The notes below the pieces were generated by a model, which saw nothing but the letters and a program-made list of their open reading frames with translations, ran no database searches and was not told the origin of the DNA. Position numbers and translations under genes: made by a program. Shown here one piece after another: positions 24,007 to 32,110 of a stretch of 54,946 nucleotides of DNA. The DNA is from Caldifarciminota bacterium (GTDB lineage Bacteria > Hydrothermota > UBA3073 > JACQXS01 > JAGMCI01), in contig JAGMCI010000010.1 in NCBI GenBank assembly GCA_023129325.1, forward strand, positions 1 through 54,946. The letters are read 5' to 3'. Each line of letters begins with the position of its first letter. Positions within the stretch are counted from its first letter, which is position 1.

Positions 24007-25452
24007 ATGCCAAATAATAAAAATAATCTACCTAATCTCCCCAAAGGCTGGGTGTGGACGAAATTGATAGATACCTGTCAATACGTATCAACCGGTGTTG
24101 AAAAATACAATAGGGAGATTGAATATTACTCTACTGGGTCAATCAAAAAGACTTCTTATGTGCCTGAGGAAGTATACTCATTTTCTAAACGCCCTTCAAG
24201 AGCCAATCGGATGAGTAAGACAGGAGACGTATTACAAGCACGGATGGCTGGTACAAATAAAGCGTTACTTATCCAAGAAAGATTAGATGGCAAACTGTTT
24301 TCTACAGGTTTTATTCAACTCAGACCATTTGATTTTTGTAATGGAATGTCTTCTTATATTTATTACTATGTCCAATCGTATAACTTCTTGAGCCAGAGAG
24401 ATAAACTTGCAACAGGCTCAACGCAAGTTGCGCTTACAGATAGTGGAGCACGGCAAATTACTTTTCCCTTTCCCCCTCTTCCCGAACAGCATCGCATTGT
24501 GGAAAAGATTGAGGAGGTTTTTACTAAACTCGGTACAGGAGTGAAGGCACTAAAGAATATAAAATTACAGTTAAAACGTTATCGTCAGGCGGTTTTGAAA
24601 TATGCTTTTGAAGGAAAATTAACAGAAGGATGGCGGAAAAATGTAGGGGCAACCCTTGCGGTTGCCCAAAATAAAGGGCAGGGACAAGCCCTGCCCCTAC
24701 AAAAGGATTTATCTGAACTGCCAGATGGATGGGAATGGACGAGAGTTGGAGAAGTCGCTGACAAGATACATTATGGTTATACAGCAAAAGCAACAACCAA
24801 TCAGACTGGGCCAAAACTCTTAAGGATAACTGATATTCAAAATGACTCTGTCAACTGGGATACAGTGCCTTTTTGTAAGATAGATGAGGCAGGGAAACAT
24901 AAGTATCTATTAGAGAAAGGAAACTTAGTTTTTGCAAGAACAGGAGCAACGGTTGGTAAAAGTTTTCTCATCAGCGGAGAAATACCAGAAGCCGTTTTTG
25001 CATCTTATCTCATAAGAATAATACTCAACAATAATGTTAATAAAAACTTCGTATATAATTTTTTCCATTCCAACCATTATTGGTTACAGATTTATAAGGG
25101 ACAACTTGGGATTGGTCAACCGAATGTTAACGCACAAATATTGTCTCGGTTAACTCTTCCTCTCCCACCTCTTACAGAGCAATATAAAATTGTAGAGGAA
25201 ATAGAGTATCGTTTTTCAGTAGCTGATGAGGTGGAAAAAGTTGTGGACCAGAGTTTTAAGCAAGCAGAGAGGTTGCGCCAGAGCATTCTGAAAAAGGCGT
25301 TTGAAGGCAAGTTAGTGCCACAGGACCCAACTGATGAGCCAGCAGAAAAATTATTAGAAAGGATAAAAACAGAAAAGGCAAAACTTGAAATTGAAAAAAA
25401 GAAAAACAAAAAAGACTATAACCACAGATTACACAGATTTTCACAGAAATAA
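24007..25452 (+). CDS. hsdS: Type I restriction enzyme, S (specificity) subunit
   Basis: 481 residues. Two target recognition domains each open with a W-type motif (LPKGWVWTKL near 10; LPDGWEWTRV near 240) and end with FPFPPLPEQHRIVEKIEEVF or LPPLTEQYKIVEEIEYRF. Each is followed by a conserved spacer helix. The junction between the two halves holds an insertion, VGATLAVAQNKGQGQALPLQ, encoded by a palindromic element (24643-24700). It lengthens the spacer region that sets the distance between the two half-sites. The C-terminal residues (DYNHRLHRFSQK) are encoded by another repeat, so the native tail is replaced. Confidence 0.93.
   Translation: MPNNKNNLPNLPKGWVWTKLIDTCQYVSTGVEKYNREIEYYSTGSIKKTSYVPEEVYSFSKRPSRANRMSKTGDVLQARMAGTNKALLIQERLDGKLFSTGFIQLRPFDFCNGMSSYIYYYVQSYNFLSQRDKLATGSTQVALTDSGARQITFPFPPLPEQHRIVEKIEEVFTKLGTGVKALKNIKLQLKRYRQAVLKYAFEGKLTEGWRKNVGATLAVAQNKGQGQALPLQKDLSELPDGWEWTRVGEVADKIHYGYTAKATTNQTGPKLLRITDIQNDSVNWDTVPFCKIDEAGKHKYLLEKGNLVFARTGATVGKSFLISGEIPEAVFASYLIRIILNNNVNKNFVYNFFHSNHYWLQIYKGQLGIGQPNVNAQILSRLTLPLPPLTEQYKIVEEIEYRFSVADEVEKVVDQSFKQAERLRQSILKKAFEGKLVPQDPTDEPAEKLLERIKTEKAKLEIEKKKNKKDYNHRLHRFSQK
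24643..24700. repeat. 58-bp palindromic element in frame inside hsdS
   Basis: Terminal arms GTAGGGGC (24643-24650) and GCCCCTAC (24693-24700) are perfect. Inside are two nested hairpins (gggcaaccc/ggttgccc-like and gggcaggg/ccctgccc). It falls between the two recognition halves. Confidence 0.85.
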
Positions 25453-25492
25453 ACGAAAGCATTCTCCACATTTTCTGTGTATTTCTGTGGCT
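25420..25492. repeat. AACCACAGA-type terminal-repeat element overlapping the hsdS 3' end
   Basis: The left end is aaccacagattacacagatt and the right end tttctgtgtatttctgtggc. The ends are imperfect inverted repeats. The hsdS stop lies within it. Fragments of the same repeat occur near 28623 and 33495. Confidence 0.6.
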
Positions 25493-25518
25493 AAAAGTGA
25501 CTTTGGGGGGTTATTCTG

Positions 25519-26988
25519 ATGTCAAATGAATCTGTTTCTATAGTGCAAAAACTCTGGAATTACTGTAATGTTCTAAGAGATGATGGCGTAAGCTACGGTG
25601 ATTATGTAGAGCAACTGACTTATCTTTTGTTTTTGAAGATGGCAGACGAACAGACAAAGCCACCATTCAACAAGCCTTCAACCATTCCTCAGGGGATTGA
25701 CTGGCAAAGCTTGCTTGAGAAAGATGGAGATGCGTTGGAGGTGCATTATCGTCATATCCTTGAAAACCTTGCCAAAGAAAAGAGAATGCTCGGTGTAATT
25801 TTCAGGAAATCACAAAACAAGATTCAGGACCCTGCAAAGCTTAAACGCCTGATTATGCTTATAAATGATGAAACATGGGTTGGGCTTGATATTGATGTTA
25901 AAGGAGAAATTTATGAGGGACTTTTGCAAAAAAATGCAGAGGACATAAAAAGCGGTGCAGGACAGTATTTTACCCCAAGACCGCTTATCAAGGCTATGGT
26001 AAAGGTTGTTAGACCTGAGCCAGGAATGACTATTTGTGACCCTGCCTGTGGCACAGGTGGCTTTTTGCTCATTGCTCATGACTACATTGTTAATAATTAC
26101 AAGATTGACATAGAACAAAAGAGGAAGCTCAAATATGAGACATTTAAAGGAAAAGACATTGTAGATGCAGTGGTAAGGTTATGTGTTATGAATCTTTATC
26201 TCCATGGAATTGAAGTTCCTATTGAATGTGGAGATAGTCTCATTTCCGACCCTGGGGAACGATTTGAGATAGTACTCACTAATCCACCTTTTGGCAAGAA
26301 AAGCAGTATTACTATAGTAAATGGAGAAGGCAAAGCAGATAAGGAATCGTTGATTTATGAGCGTCAAGATTTCTGGGCAACTACATCCAACAAGCAGTTA
26401 AACTTCTTACAGCATGTAAAAACTCTTTTGAAAATAAACGGGAAAGTTGGCATTGTGGTGCCTGACAATGTCTTGTTTGAGGGTGGTGCTGGTGAGACAG
26501 TGAGAAAAAAATTACTGCACGAGTGCGATGTTCATACACTTTTAAGACTTCCTACAGGTCTATTTTACGCACAGGGTGTAAAGGCAAATGTGCTTTTCTT
26601 TGATAGAAAACCAGCAAGTGAAACTCCCTGGACTAAAGAATTATGGATATATGACTTGAGGACTAATAAACACTTCACACTTAAAGAAAGTCCCTTGCGA
26701 TATGAAGACCTTATGGAGTTTATTAAATGCTATAATCCTGAAAATAGATACAATAGAAAAGAAACAGAGCGTTTCAAAGTCTTTACTTATGAAGAACTGA
26801 TAAAACGGGACAAGGTAAACCTTGATATATTCTGGCTAAGAGATGCAAGTCTTGAAGATACAGAAAACCTTCCAGACCCAGATACCCTTGCTCATGATAT
26901 CATAGAAAATTTGCAATCTGCACTTGAACAATTCACTGATATTCATCAAAACTTAGAAACCGACAAGAATGGTTCTTTTTCAAGTTGA
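25519..26988 (+). CDS. hsdM: Type I restriction enzyme, M (N6-adenine methylase) subunit
   Basis: 489 residues. The N-terminal helical domain (about 1-130) is followed by the methylase. The S-adenosylmethionine motif DPACGTGGF is near residue 173 and the catalytic motif NPPF near 254. The motif YFTPRPLIKAMV is typical of HsdM. It protects host DNA by adenine methylation together with HsdS and is also part of the restriction complex. A G-rich stretch lies just before its ATG. It ends in the first copy of a second repeat family. Confidence 0.96.
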   Translation: MSNESVSIVQKLWNYCNVLRDDGVSYGDYVEQLTYLLFLKMADEQTKPPFNKPSTIPQGIDWQSLLEKDGDALEVHYRHILENLAKEKRMLGVIFRKSQNKIQDPAKLKRLIMLINDETWVGLDIDVKGEIYEGLLQKNAEDIKSGAGQYFTPRPLIKAMVKVVRPEPGMTICDPACGTGGFLLIAHDYIVNNYKIDIEQKRKLKYETFKGKDIVDAVVRLCVMNLYLHGIEVPIECGDSLISDPGERFEIVLTNPPFGKKSSITIVNGEGKADKESLIYERQDFWATTSNKQLNFLQHVKTLLKINGKVGIVVPDNVLFEGGAGETVRKKLLHECDVHTLLRLPTGLFYAQGVKANVLFFDRKPASETPWTKELWIYDLRTNKHFTLKESPLRYEDLMEFIKCYNPENRYNRKETERFKVFTYEELIKRDKVNLDIFWLRDASLEDTENLPDPDTLAHDIIENLQSALEQFTDIHQNLETDKNGSFSS

Positions 26989-27024
26989 GACTTTGGGGTT
27001 GGATTTGTTTTTCTAAATGTAGAT
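26984..27024 (+). repeat. Second island repeat family, degenerate copy 1
   Basis: gttgagactttggggttgga, then tttg...agatg. It aligns with the copies at 27308-27346 and 28023-28068. It overlaps the hsdM stop codon. Confidence 0.55.
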
Positions 27025-27026
27025 GA

Positions 27027-27308
27027 ATGAATTTGTGGGAAAATAGACCTAAAGAAAATTATAATGTAAGGAGAAAGAGAGTCCGAGAGACCTTAATTGG
27101 GTGGGGCATTCTTGAAAAATTGGCCAGAAAAATTATTAACCCACCTCATAAGTTAGGTGATATAGAAAAGATTATTCACGATACTGAAAAAAGAAAGCCA
27201 AAAGAGCCTGATAAGTATTTCCTAAAAGGGCTCAATTATTATAGAGGAACACATAAGAAGTCGCCTATATATCGTTCTTTAACAACAAATGAGAAAAAAG
27301 TTAAATAG
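27027..27308 (+). CDS. Hypothetical small protein downstream of hsdM
   Basis: 93 residues, strongly basic, with a helical first half (RRKRVRETLIGWGILEKLA). I recognise no family. It lies between two copies of a repeat and has no clear ribosome binding site. It could be a real accessory protein or the remnant of a larger gene. Confidence 0.4.
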   Translation: MNLWENRPKENYNVRRKRVRETLIGWGILEKLARKIINPPHKLGDIEKIIHDTEKRKPKEPDKYFLKGLNYYRGTHKKSPIYRSLTTNEKKVK

Positions 27309-27346
27309 AAAACTTTGGTGTTGGGTTTGATTTTAAGATAAAGATG
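27308..27346 (+). repeat. Second island repeat family, copy 2
   Basis: gaaaactttggtgttgggtt followed by tgatttt and ending aaagatg. The central string cttggtgttgggtttgatt is nearly identical to copy 3. It begins at the stop codon of the previous gene. Confidence 0.7.
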
Positions 27347-27453
27347 TTTAGCCCTAAGTTCACAATTACTAATAAGGTAAATAATCTCTTGCTTGAAATT
27401 GAGAGGGCATTGTGAAGTACTGTGGCATTTACTGTGACATACGAACAAAATAA
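27344..27453 (+). pseudogene. Two gene stumps: Fic-type N-terminus and possible DUF3795 N-terminus
   Basis: The frame 27344-27415 reads MFSPKFTITNKVNNLLLEIE and stops; it resembles the N-terminus of many Fic/helix-turn-helix proteins. Overlapping it, GTG 27412 opens a 13-codon frame, YCGIYCDIRTK, like the cysteine-rich start of DUF3795 proteins. Both are too short to function. They suggest repeated replacement of genes at this site. Confidence 0.4.
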
Positions 27454-27470
27454 ATATAGTGAGGAGGTAG

Positions 27471-27989
27471 ATGATGTCAAGTTTTAAAGATAGAATTATT
27501 AGGGCGGCAAAGCTGGATGTGAATCTGTATGAAGAAGTGGAGGCAGACAAAACGGCAATGTGCCAGGCGATGGGAATTGTGGTCCTCTCCAGTGTGGCTG
27601 CCGGTATAGGAACGATTACCAGAGGAGGGTTCGTTGGTATTATTACAGGCACATTAGGAGCAATTGTTGGCTGGTATATATGGGCATTCCTTACCTACTG
27701 GATTGGGACGAGACTTCTCCCTGAGCCACAAACTGAAGCTGACCTTGGTCAACTATTACGCACCATCGGTTTTTCAAGTTCTCCCGGACTGCTCAGGATA
27801 TTTGGAATTATACCAAAGCTTGGATGGGCAATATCTTTTGCAGCTTCAATTTGGATGCTCATTGCAATGATAATTGCGGTTAGACAGGCACTTGACTACA
27901 ATAGCACTGGACGTGCTGTGGGAGTTTGTGCTATAGGGTGGGTTATTCAATCCCTGATACTGTTCGGTATCACTATCCTGGTAAGATAG
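27471..27989 (+). CDS. YIP1 family membrane protein
   Basis: 172 residues with about four to five membrane helices. The N-terminal amphipathic segment FKDRIIRAAKLD and the membrane segment around LGAIVGWYIWAFLTYWIGTR are typical of bacterial YIP1-domain proteins. Their role is unknown. Two adjacent ATG codons (27471, 27474) follow a clear GAGGAGG ribosome binding site. The gene is flanked by repeat copies. Confidence 0.75.
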   Translation: MMSSFKDRIIRAAKLDVNLYEEVEADKTAMCQAMGIVVLSSVAAGIGTITRGGFVGIITGTLGAIVGWYIWAFLTYWIGTRLLPEPQTEADLGQLLRTIGFSSSPGLLRIFGIIPKLGWAISFAASIWMLIAMIIAVRQALDYNSTGRAVGVCAIGWVIQSLILFGITILVR

Positions 27990-28301
27990 AGTGATAGAAG
28001 GTTGATAGGAATGGTTCTCTTTTAAGTTGAAAACTTGGTGTTGGGTTTGATTGTTTAGACAAAGATGAGTCCGGCAAAATAGAAAATTATGAATGCTCTA
28101 AATTGTTTATTTATGCGAGAATTAATTTTGGAGTGCAACAACGATGTTGTTGCCACAATGCAAAATCACCGATTTTGCACTCCAAATAAAGATTTAGCAA
28201 AGGGAGAAAAATCTAAAATATAAAGTATTGGAAATCCTTTATTTATGAGAGTTTAGGAATTTTGCAGGAGTCGTAAATAAAAGAATAAATTAGGAGGGAT
28301 T
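27990..28301. other. Intergenic region with two repeats, no gene
   Basis: At 28023-28068 lies copy 3 of the second island repeat (gttgaaaacttggtgttggg). At 28127-28186 is a 60-bp element with perfect 12-bp terminal arms TTTGGAGTGCAA/TTGCACTCCAAA. It encloses a TGCAAAATC/GATTTTGCA hairpin. No open frame of merit is seen. Confidence 0.7.
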
Positions 28302-28604
28302 ATGGCACAAGTGAAAATTTGTGATATCAAAGCCGATATGCGAAACATTGAAGTTGCAGGTCGGATAACTAAAATAGGTGAGCGAAGAGAGGTTCAAACT
28401 AAATATGGACCTGCTGATGTCGCCACAGCCACTTTACAGGATGAAACTGGTTCAATCCAACTTAGTCTCTGGAGACAACAGATTAATATGGTAAAGCAAG
28501 GCGATAATGTTAAAATAATAAATGCATTTGTCAGAACCTTTGGTGACAAGCCTCAACTGAATATAGGAAAAGATGGGCAAATAGTCACTATTGAACCTAA
28601 ATAA
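28302..28604 (+). CDS. OB-fold single-stranded nucleic-acid-binding protein, archaeal RPA-like
   Basis: 100 residues forming one OB fold: VAGRITKIGERREVQTKYG, then VATATLQDETGSIQLSLWR and VKQGDNVKIINAFVRTFGD. The pattern 'DETGSIxLSLW' is typical of archaeal RPA/SSB-like OB proteins rather than bacterial SSB. It probably binds single-stranded DNA or RNA. A good ribosome binding site (taggaggg) precedes the ATG. It stands alone between repeats, consistent with horizontal gain. Confidence 0.8.
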   Translation: MAQVKICDIKADMRNIEVAGRITKIGERREVQTKYGPADVATATLQDETGSIQLSLWRQQINMVKQGDNVKIINAFVRTFGDKPQLNIGKDGQIVTIEPK

Positions 28605-28623
28605 TCCGTCAGCTGACGGATTA
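28602..28623 (+). terminator. 22-bp perfect palindrome at the stop codon of the OB-fold gene
   Basis: The palindrome begins with the TAA stop codon (TAATCCGTCAG and its complement). It would form an 11-bp stem with essentially no loop. No T-run follows, so it may block transcript decay or end transcription only weakly. Confidence 0.5.
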
Positions 28624-28698
28624 ACCACAGACCCGTCCCGATACATCGGGGGAGGACACAGAGAACATGTAATAGGTAAGTATTTCTAAAAAGTGTGT

Positions 28699-29122
28699 AA
28701 CCGCAGATGAACGCAAATAGACACAGATTAAATAAAATATCAGAAAAAATTATCGGATGTGCTTTTCAGGCTCATAATACTTTGGGATGTGGCTTTTTAG
28801 AAAAGGTGTATGAAAATGCGTTAGTTATAGAACTCAGAAAAGTGGGACTTAAAATTATTCAACAAGCACCTATTAAGGTTTATTATAAAAGCGAAACTGT
28901 AGGGGATTATATAGCAGATATTTTAGCAAAAGATAAAATAATTGTAGAGATAAAGGCAGTAAAGTATATAGATGAAATTCACGAAGCCCAACTTATAAAT
29001 TATTTGAAGGCTACCAGATTAAAATTAGGACTGATATTAAATTTTAGTCGTCCTAAATTAGAAATAAAGAGGTTAGTTAATGAGTTTTAATTATTTGCGT
29101 TTATCTGTGTGTATCTGCGGTT
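28699..29122 (+). mobile_element. 424-bp GxxExxY cassette, copy A
   Basis: Ends AACCGCAGAT (28699-28708) and ATCTGCGGTT (29113-29122) are perfect inverted repeats. The flanking bases (tgt before, tc after) also match copy B. The single gene fills the element: its ATG is inside the left end and its stop is about 30 bp from the right end. The length is identical to copy B at 52829-53252. No target duplication was obvious. Confidence 0.75.
28707..29090 (+). CDS. GxxExxY protein (PD-(D/E)XK nuclease-like), copy A
   Basis: 127 residues. The name motif is seen in CGFLEKVYENAL. The nuclease-like core is GDYIADILAKDKIIVEIKAV, giving an Asp...ExK arrangement typical of PD-(D/E)XK enzymes. The family (TIGR04256/PDDEXK_3, from memory) has no proven function. 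The start codon lies in the terminal repeat, so the first residues MNANRHRLN are repeat-encoded. Copy B differs at about 20 of 127 positions with no length change, which points to preserved coding. Confidence 0.85.
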   Translation: MNANRHRLNKISEKIIGCAFQAHNTLGCGFLEKVYENALVIELRKVGLKIIQQAPIKVYYKSETVGDYIADILAKDKIIVEIKAVKYIDEIHEAQLINYLKATRLKLGLILNFSRPKLEIKRLVNEF

Positions 29123-29203
29123 TCATAAAAAATCAAAAAGAGAATTTCAGGAAAACTAAACTGTTGTGAGAACATAGATTACACTGATTATCATAAAATG
29201 ATT

Positions 29204-29908
29204 ATGAGACTTAATAAGTTTATAGCGAAGTGTGGCATTACCTCAAGGAGAAAGGCAGATGAACTTATAGAAAACGGAAAAGTAAAATTGAATGGGAAAA
29301 TAGTAAAAGAATTAGGTGTAGAGATAGATACTGAAAAAAACACAGTAGAAATAGAAGGAAAATTACTTAAAATTGAGCCTTCTATCTTAATTGTTGCAAA
29401 TAAACCAATTGGTTATGTAACTTCGCTCTCAGATAAACATGCTTCTTATATTGTAACAGACCTCATAAAAGATGTTAAATATCGTTTTTTTCCTGTGGGA
29501 AGATTAGACAAAGATGCAGAAGGGCTTCTTTTGCTTACTAATGATGGCAATATTGCATACAGATTAACTCATCCAAAGTTTGAGATAGAAAAAGAGTATA
29601 CGGTATGGATAAACAAAGAATTTAACAAGAGTCAAATAAAAACATTGGAAAGTGGAATTTATTGCGAAAATGAAAGGTTAAAAGCAAAAAGCATAGAACT
29701 TCTTGAAGACAAGAAACTTAGAATTGTGTTAACAGAGGGTAAAAAGAGAGAGATAAAAAAGATGCTGGAAGCTACTGGATATAGAGTTGAAAAACTTCAG
29801 AGAGTGAGAATTGGTAATTTAAGATTAGGAACTCTTAAATCAGGTGAATACAAGATATATAAAGGAAAAGATGTTGAGGAAAAATTAGCACAAATAACAA
29901 AATTATAA
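29204..29908 (+). CDS. Pseudouridine synthase, RsuA/RluB family
   Basis: About 234 residues from ATG 29204; an ATG two codons earlier is also possible. An S4 RNA-binding domain is at 1-60 (RLNKFIAKCGITSRRKADEL). The synthase domain has the catalytic Asp motif GRLDKDAEGLLLLTNDG and the C-terminal EGKKREIKKMLEATGY. It isomerises a uridine in 16S or 23S rRNA; the exact site (RsuA, RluB, RluE or RluF type) is not decidable here. The next gene starts 1 bp after its stop. Confidence 0.92.
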   Translation: MRLNKFIAKCGITSRRKADELIENGKVKLNGKIVKELGVEIDTEKNTVEIEGKLLKIEPSILIVANKPIGYVTSLSDKHASYIVTDLIKDVKYRFFPVGRLDKDAEGLLLLTNDGNIAYRLTHPKFEIEKEYTVWINKEFNKSQIKTLESGIYCENERLKAKSIELLEDKKLRIVLTEGKKREIKKMLEATGYRVEKLQRVRIGNLRLGTLKSGEYKIYKGKDVEEKLAQITKL

Positions 29909-29909
29909 T

Positions 29910-31334
29910 ATGATGGAATTTATGAGTGTAAAGTTGCCCGAAGATATTAGAATACTTGAATCTCTTGGAGATTTCAAATCCGCTGTTAAAAGGATAAAAA
30001 AGATTCTCAATTTGGACAGGGGCCCCGCCAAGTCGGGATTTCGCAAGCTCAACAAGCCCTGTCCCTACATTAATGAATTACCTTCATTATTGAGAAAACG
30101 CCTTGAGAATGAATTTGAGCGTATTGAGAGGGTAAAAAAGGATTATAGTATTGAAAGAAAAAGAGCTTTTAAATTATTAAAAAAGGAAATCCCAAAACTT
30201 ACTATAAAGAAATTCCAAAGATGGATGGATAATGGATATATAAATTATAGATGGCTAAATGGGAAGGAAAAATATTTTAATAGATTTATTCCAAATCTTT
30301 TTAGAGTTTCTCGGGAAGCAGAAAATCTTAGAACAAAGAAATCTAAAGACATAGACCAAGAAGCCGAAAATCTACTTCATTCTCATATAGAAAAGGTTTT
30401 GAAATTAAAGTCCTCAAAAAGATACATTCTACCTACAAGGCGAAAAATCAAAATGAAAGTCTCTTTAAAACCCAATGCTATTCCTTCCGGAGAGACAGTA
30501 AGGTGTTGGTTACCTTTTCCGAGAATAGGTGAACAGCAAACTGAGGCAAACTTAATATCAAGTTTTCCTAAAAAATATATTTTAGCACCGGAAGATTCTA
30601 TTCAAAGGACAATATCTTTTAAGCAAAAAATCAAAAAAGGAAAACCTACAGTATTCAAGGTTGAATATGAATATGTTATAAATGCTTCATTCACAAATGT
30701 AGAGCCAAATAAAATAAAACCTTATGACAAAGATGCACTATATATAAAATATACTAAAGAGCAAAGTCCTCATATATTATTTACTTCATATTTAAAGAAT
30801 CTGTCATCAGAAATTGTAGGTAAAGAGAAAAATCCTTATCAAAAAGCCTGGAAAATATATAATTGGATAACCCATAATGTAAAATATGCCCTTGTTTGTG
30901 AATACTCTACTTATGAAAATATTAGTGAGTATGTAGCCACAAATCTAAAAGGCGATTGTGGTATGCAAGCCTTACTCTTTATAACTTTATGCAGGATTAG
31001 TAAAATACCTGCTCGCTGGCAATCAGGATGGTATATGAATAAATTTAAAGTAAGTCCTCATGACTGGGCGCAATTCTATATTAAGCCTTATGGATGGCTA
31101 TTTGCTGATGCATCTTTTGGCGGGCATAGAGTTCGCGAGCCAAAATTACATAAATTTTATTTTGGAAATATTGATAACTTTAGATTAGTCTGCAACAATG
31201 ATATTTCAGCACAATTTACTCCTCTCAAAAAATATATAAGGTCAGACCCTGTAGATAATCAACGCGGAGAATTGGAATGGGAAAAAGGAAACATATATTA
31301 TGATAAGTTTACATATCATATACAACTAACATAG
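29910..31334 (+). CDS. Transglutaminase-like cysteine protease-fold protein
   Basis: 474 residues without a signal peptide. The C-terminal half holds the transglutaminase core: KGDCGMQALLF (Cys), SPHDWAQFYI (His) and FADASFGG (Asp). The N-terminal 180 residues are charged and helical, and a beta-rich region (KMKVSLKPNAIPSGETVRCW) lies between. Substrate and function are unknown. A repeat (30014-30064) encodes about 17 residues near position 37-53 (RGPAKSGFRKLNKPCP). It starts 1 bp after the pseudouridine synthase stop and precedes nadD by 9 bp, so the three likely form one operon. Confidence 0.82.
   Translation: MMEFMSVKLPEDIRILESLGDFKSAVKRIKKILNLDRGPAKSGFRKLNKPCPYINELPSLLRKRLENEFERIERVKKDYSIERKRAFKLLKKEIPKLTIKKFQRWMDNGYINYRWLNGKEKYFNRFIPNLFRVSREAENLRTKKSKDIDQEAENLLHSHIEKVLKLKSSKRYILPTRRKIKMKVSLKPNAIPSGETVRCWLPFPRIGEQQTEANLISSFPKKYILAPEDSIQRTISFKQKIKKGKPTVFKVEYEYVINASFTNVEPNKIKPYDKDALYIKYTKEQSPHILFTSYLKNLSSEIVGKEKNPYQKAWKIYNWITHNVKYALVCEYSTYENISEYVATNLKGDCGMQALLFITLCRISKIPARWQSGWYMNKFKVSPHDWAQFYIKPYGWLFADASFGGHRVREPKLHKFYFGNIDNFRLVCNNDISAQFTPLKKYIRSDPVDNQRGELEWEKGNIYYDKFTYHIQLT
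30014..30064. repeat. GC-rich palindromic element in frame inside the transglutaminase gene
   Basis: Arms GGACAGGG (30014-30021) and CCCTGTCC (30057-30064) are perfect inverted repeats. The interior includes 'ccccgccaagtcgggattt'. The right half (acaagccctgtccctac) resembles the right half of the hsdS element. Confidence 0.75.
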
Positions 31335-31343
31335 TAAATTAAA

Positions 31344-31919
31344 ATGGGAAAAATTGGTATATTTGGGGGAGCCTTTGACCCGCCTCATATTGGTCATTTA
31401 ATTGGCGCAGAACAGGCGAGAAAGGAGTTTGAACTTGAGAAAATAATATTTATACCAACTAATATCCCGCCACATAAGGAAGCTCCCGTTGCTTCACAAA
31501 GAGAAAGACTTGAAATGACGAGAATTGCCATAAGAGGTAAGCCCTACTTTGAGGTATCGGATATAGAAATAAAAAGGGAAGGTATCTCTTATACCATTGA
31601 TGTAATAAAAGAGCTTAAGCAAATTTATCCTAATAGCGAGCTTTTCTTAATAATGGGTATGGATGAGGCAAAGGATTTTATGAACTGGAAGGAACCTGAA
31701 AAACTTTCAATGCTTTGTAAGTTTATAATTCTTACTCGCCCAGGATTCAAAAGAGAAGAAATTCCCGAGTCGCTCAAAGAAAAAGCTGAATTATTTAATC
31801 TAAATATTAACATCTCATCAAGCAAAATAAGAGAACTTATAAAAAACAGTAAGTCCATTAGGTGCCTTGTCCCTGAGGATATAGAGAACTATATAAAGAA
31901 GAAAAAACTTTATCTTTAG
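31344..31919 (+). CDS. nadD: Nicotinate-mononucleotide adenylyltransferase
   Basis: 191 residues, the usual length. The nucleotidyltransferase motif GGAFDPPHIGHL is at the N-terminus, and ISSSKIRELIKN near the C-terminus is the family's second signature. It makes deamido-NAD from nicotinate mononucleotide and ATP. It follows the transglutaminase gene closely. Confidence 0.95.
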   Translation: MGKIGIFGGAFDPPHIGHLIGAEQARKEFELEKIIFIPTNIPPHKEAPVASQRERLEMTRIAIRGKPYFEVSDIEIKREGISYTIDVIKELKQIYPNSELFLIMGMDEAKDFMNWKEPEKLSMLCKFIILTRPGFKREEIPESLKEKAELFNLNINISSSKIRELIKNSKSIRCLVPEDIENYIKKKKLYL

Positions 31920-32073
31920 AACTTATACAAATCCATTAAGACTACCTAAGATAACAGCCAATCTTTCTTTGTATGCCCTATCTATAAAATCCGTATAATC
32001 CCCCGCACACTCGCCTCGCCGAAGCTCTGGCGAAGCGGGTAACTTATGAACGGGGCAGGTGTGGCTTATTTCC

Positions 32074-32103
32074 TTGACAGGTTTCCTATTGGTGTGTTAG
32101 AAT
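32074..32103 (+). promoter_or_regulatory. Promoter of the MATE transporter gene, leaderless geometry
   Basis: TTGACA (32074-32079), 18-bp spacer, TAGAAT (32098-32103); ATG follows 7 nt later at 32111. Confidence 0.65.
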
Positions 32104-32110
32104 ATCTAAG

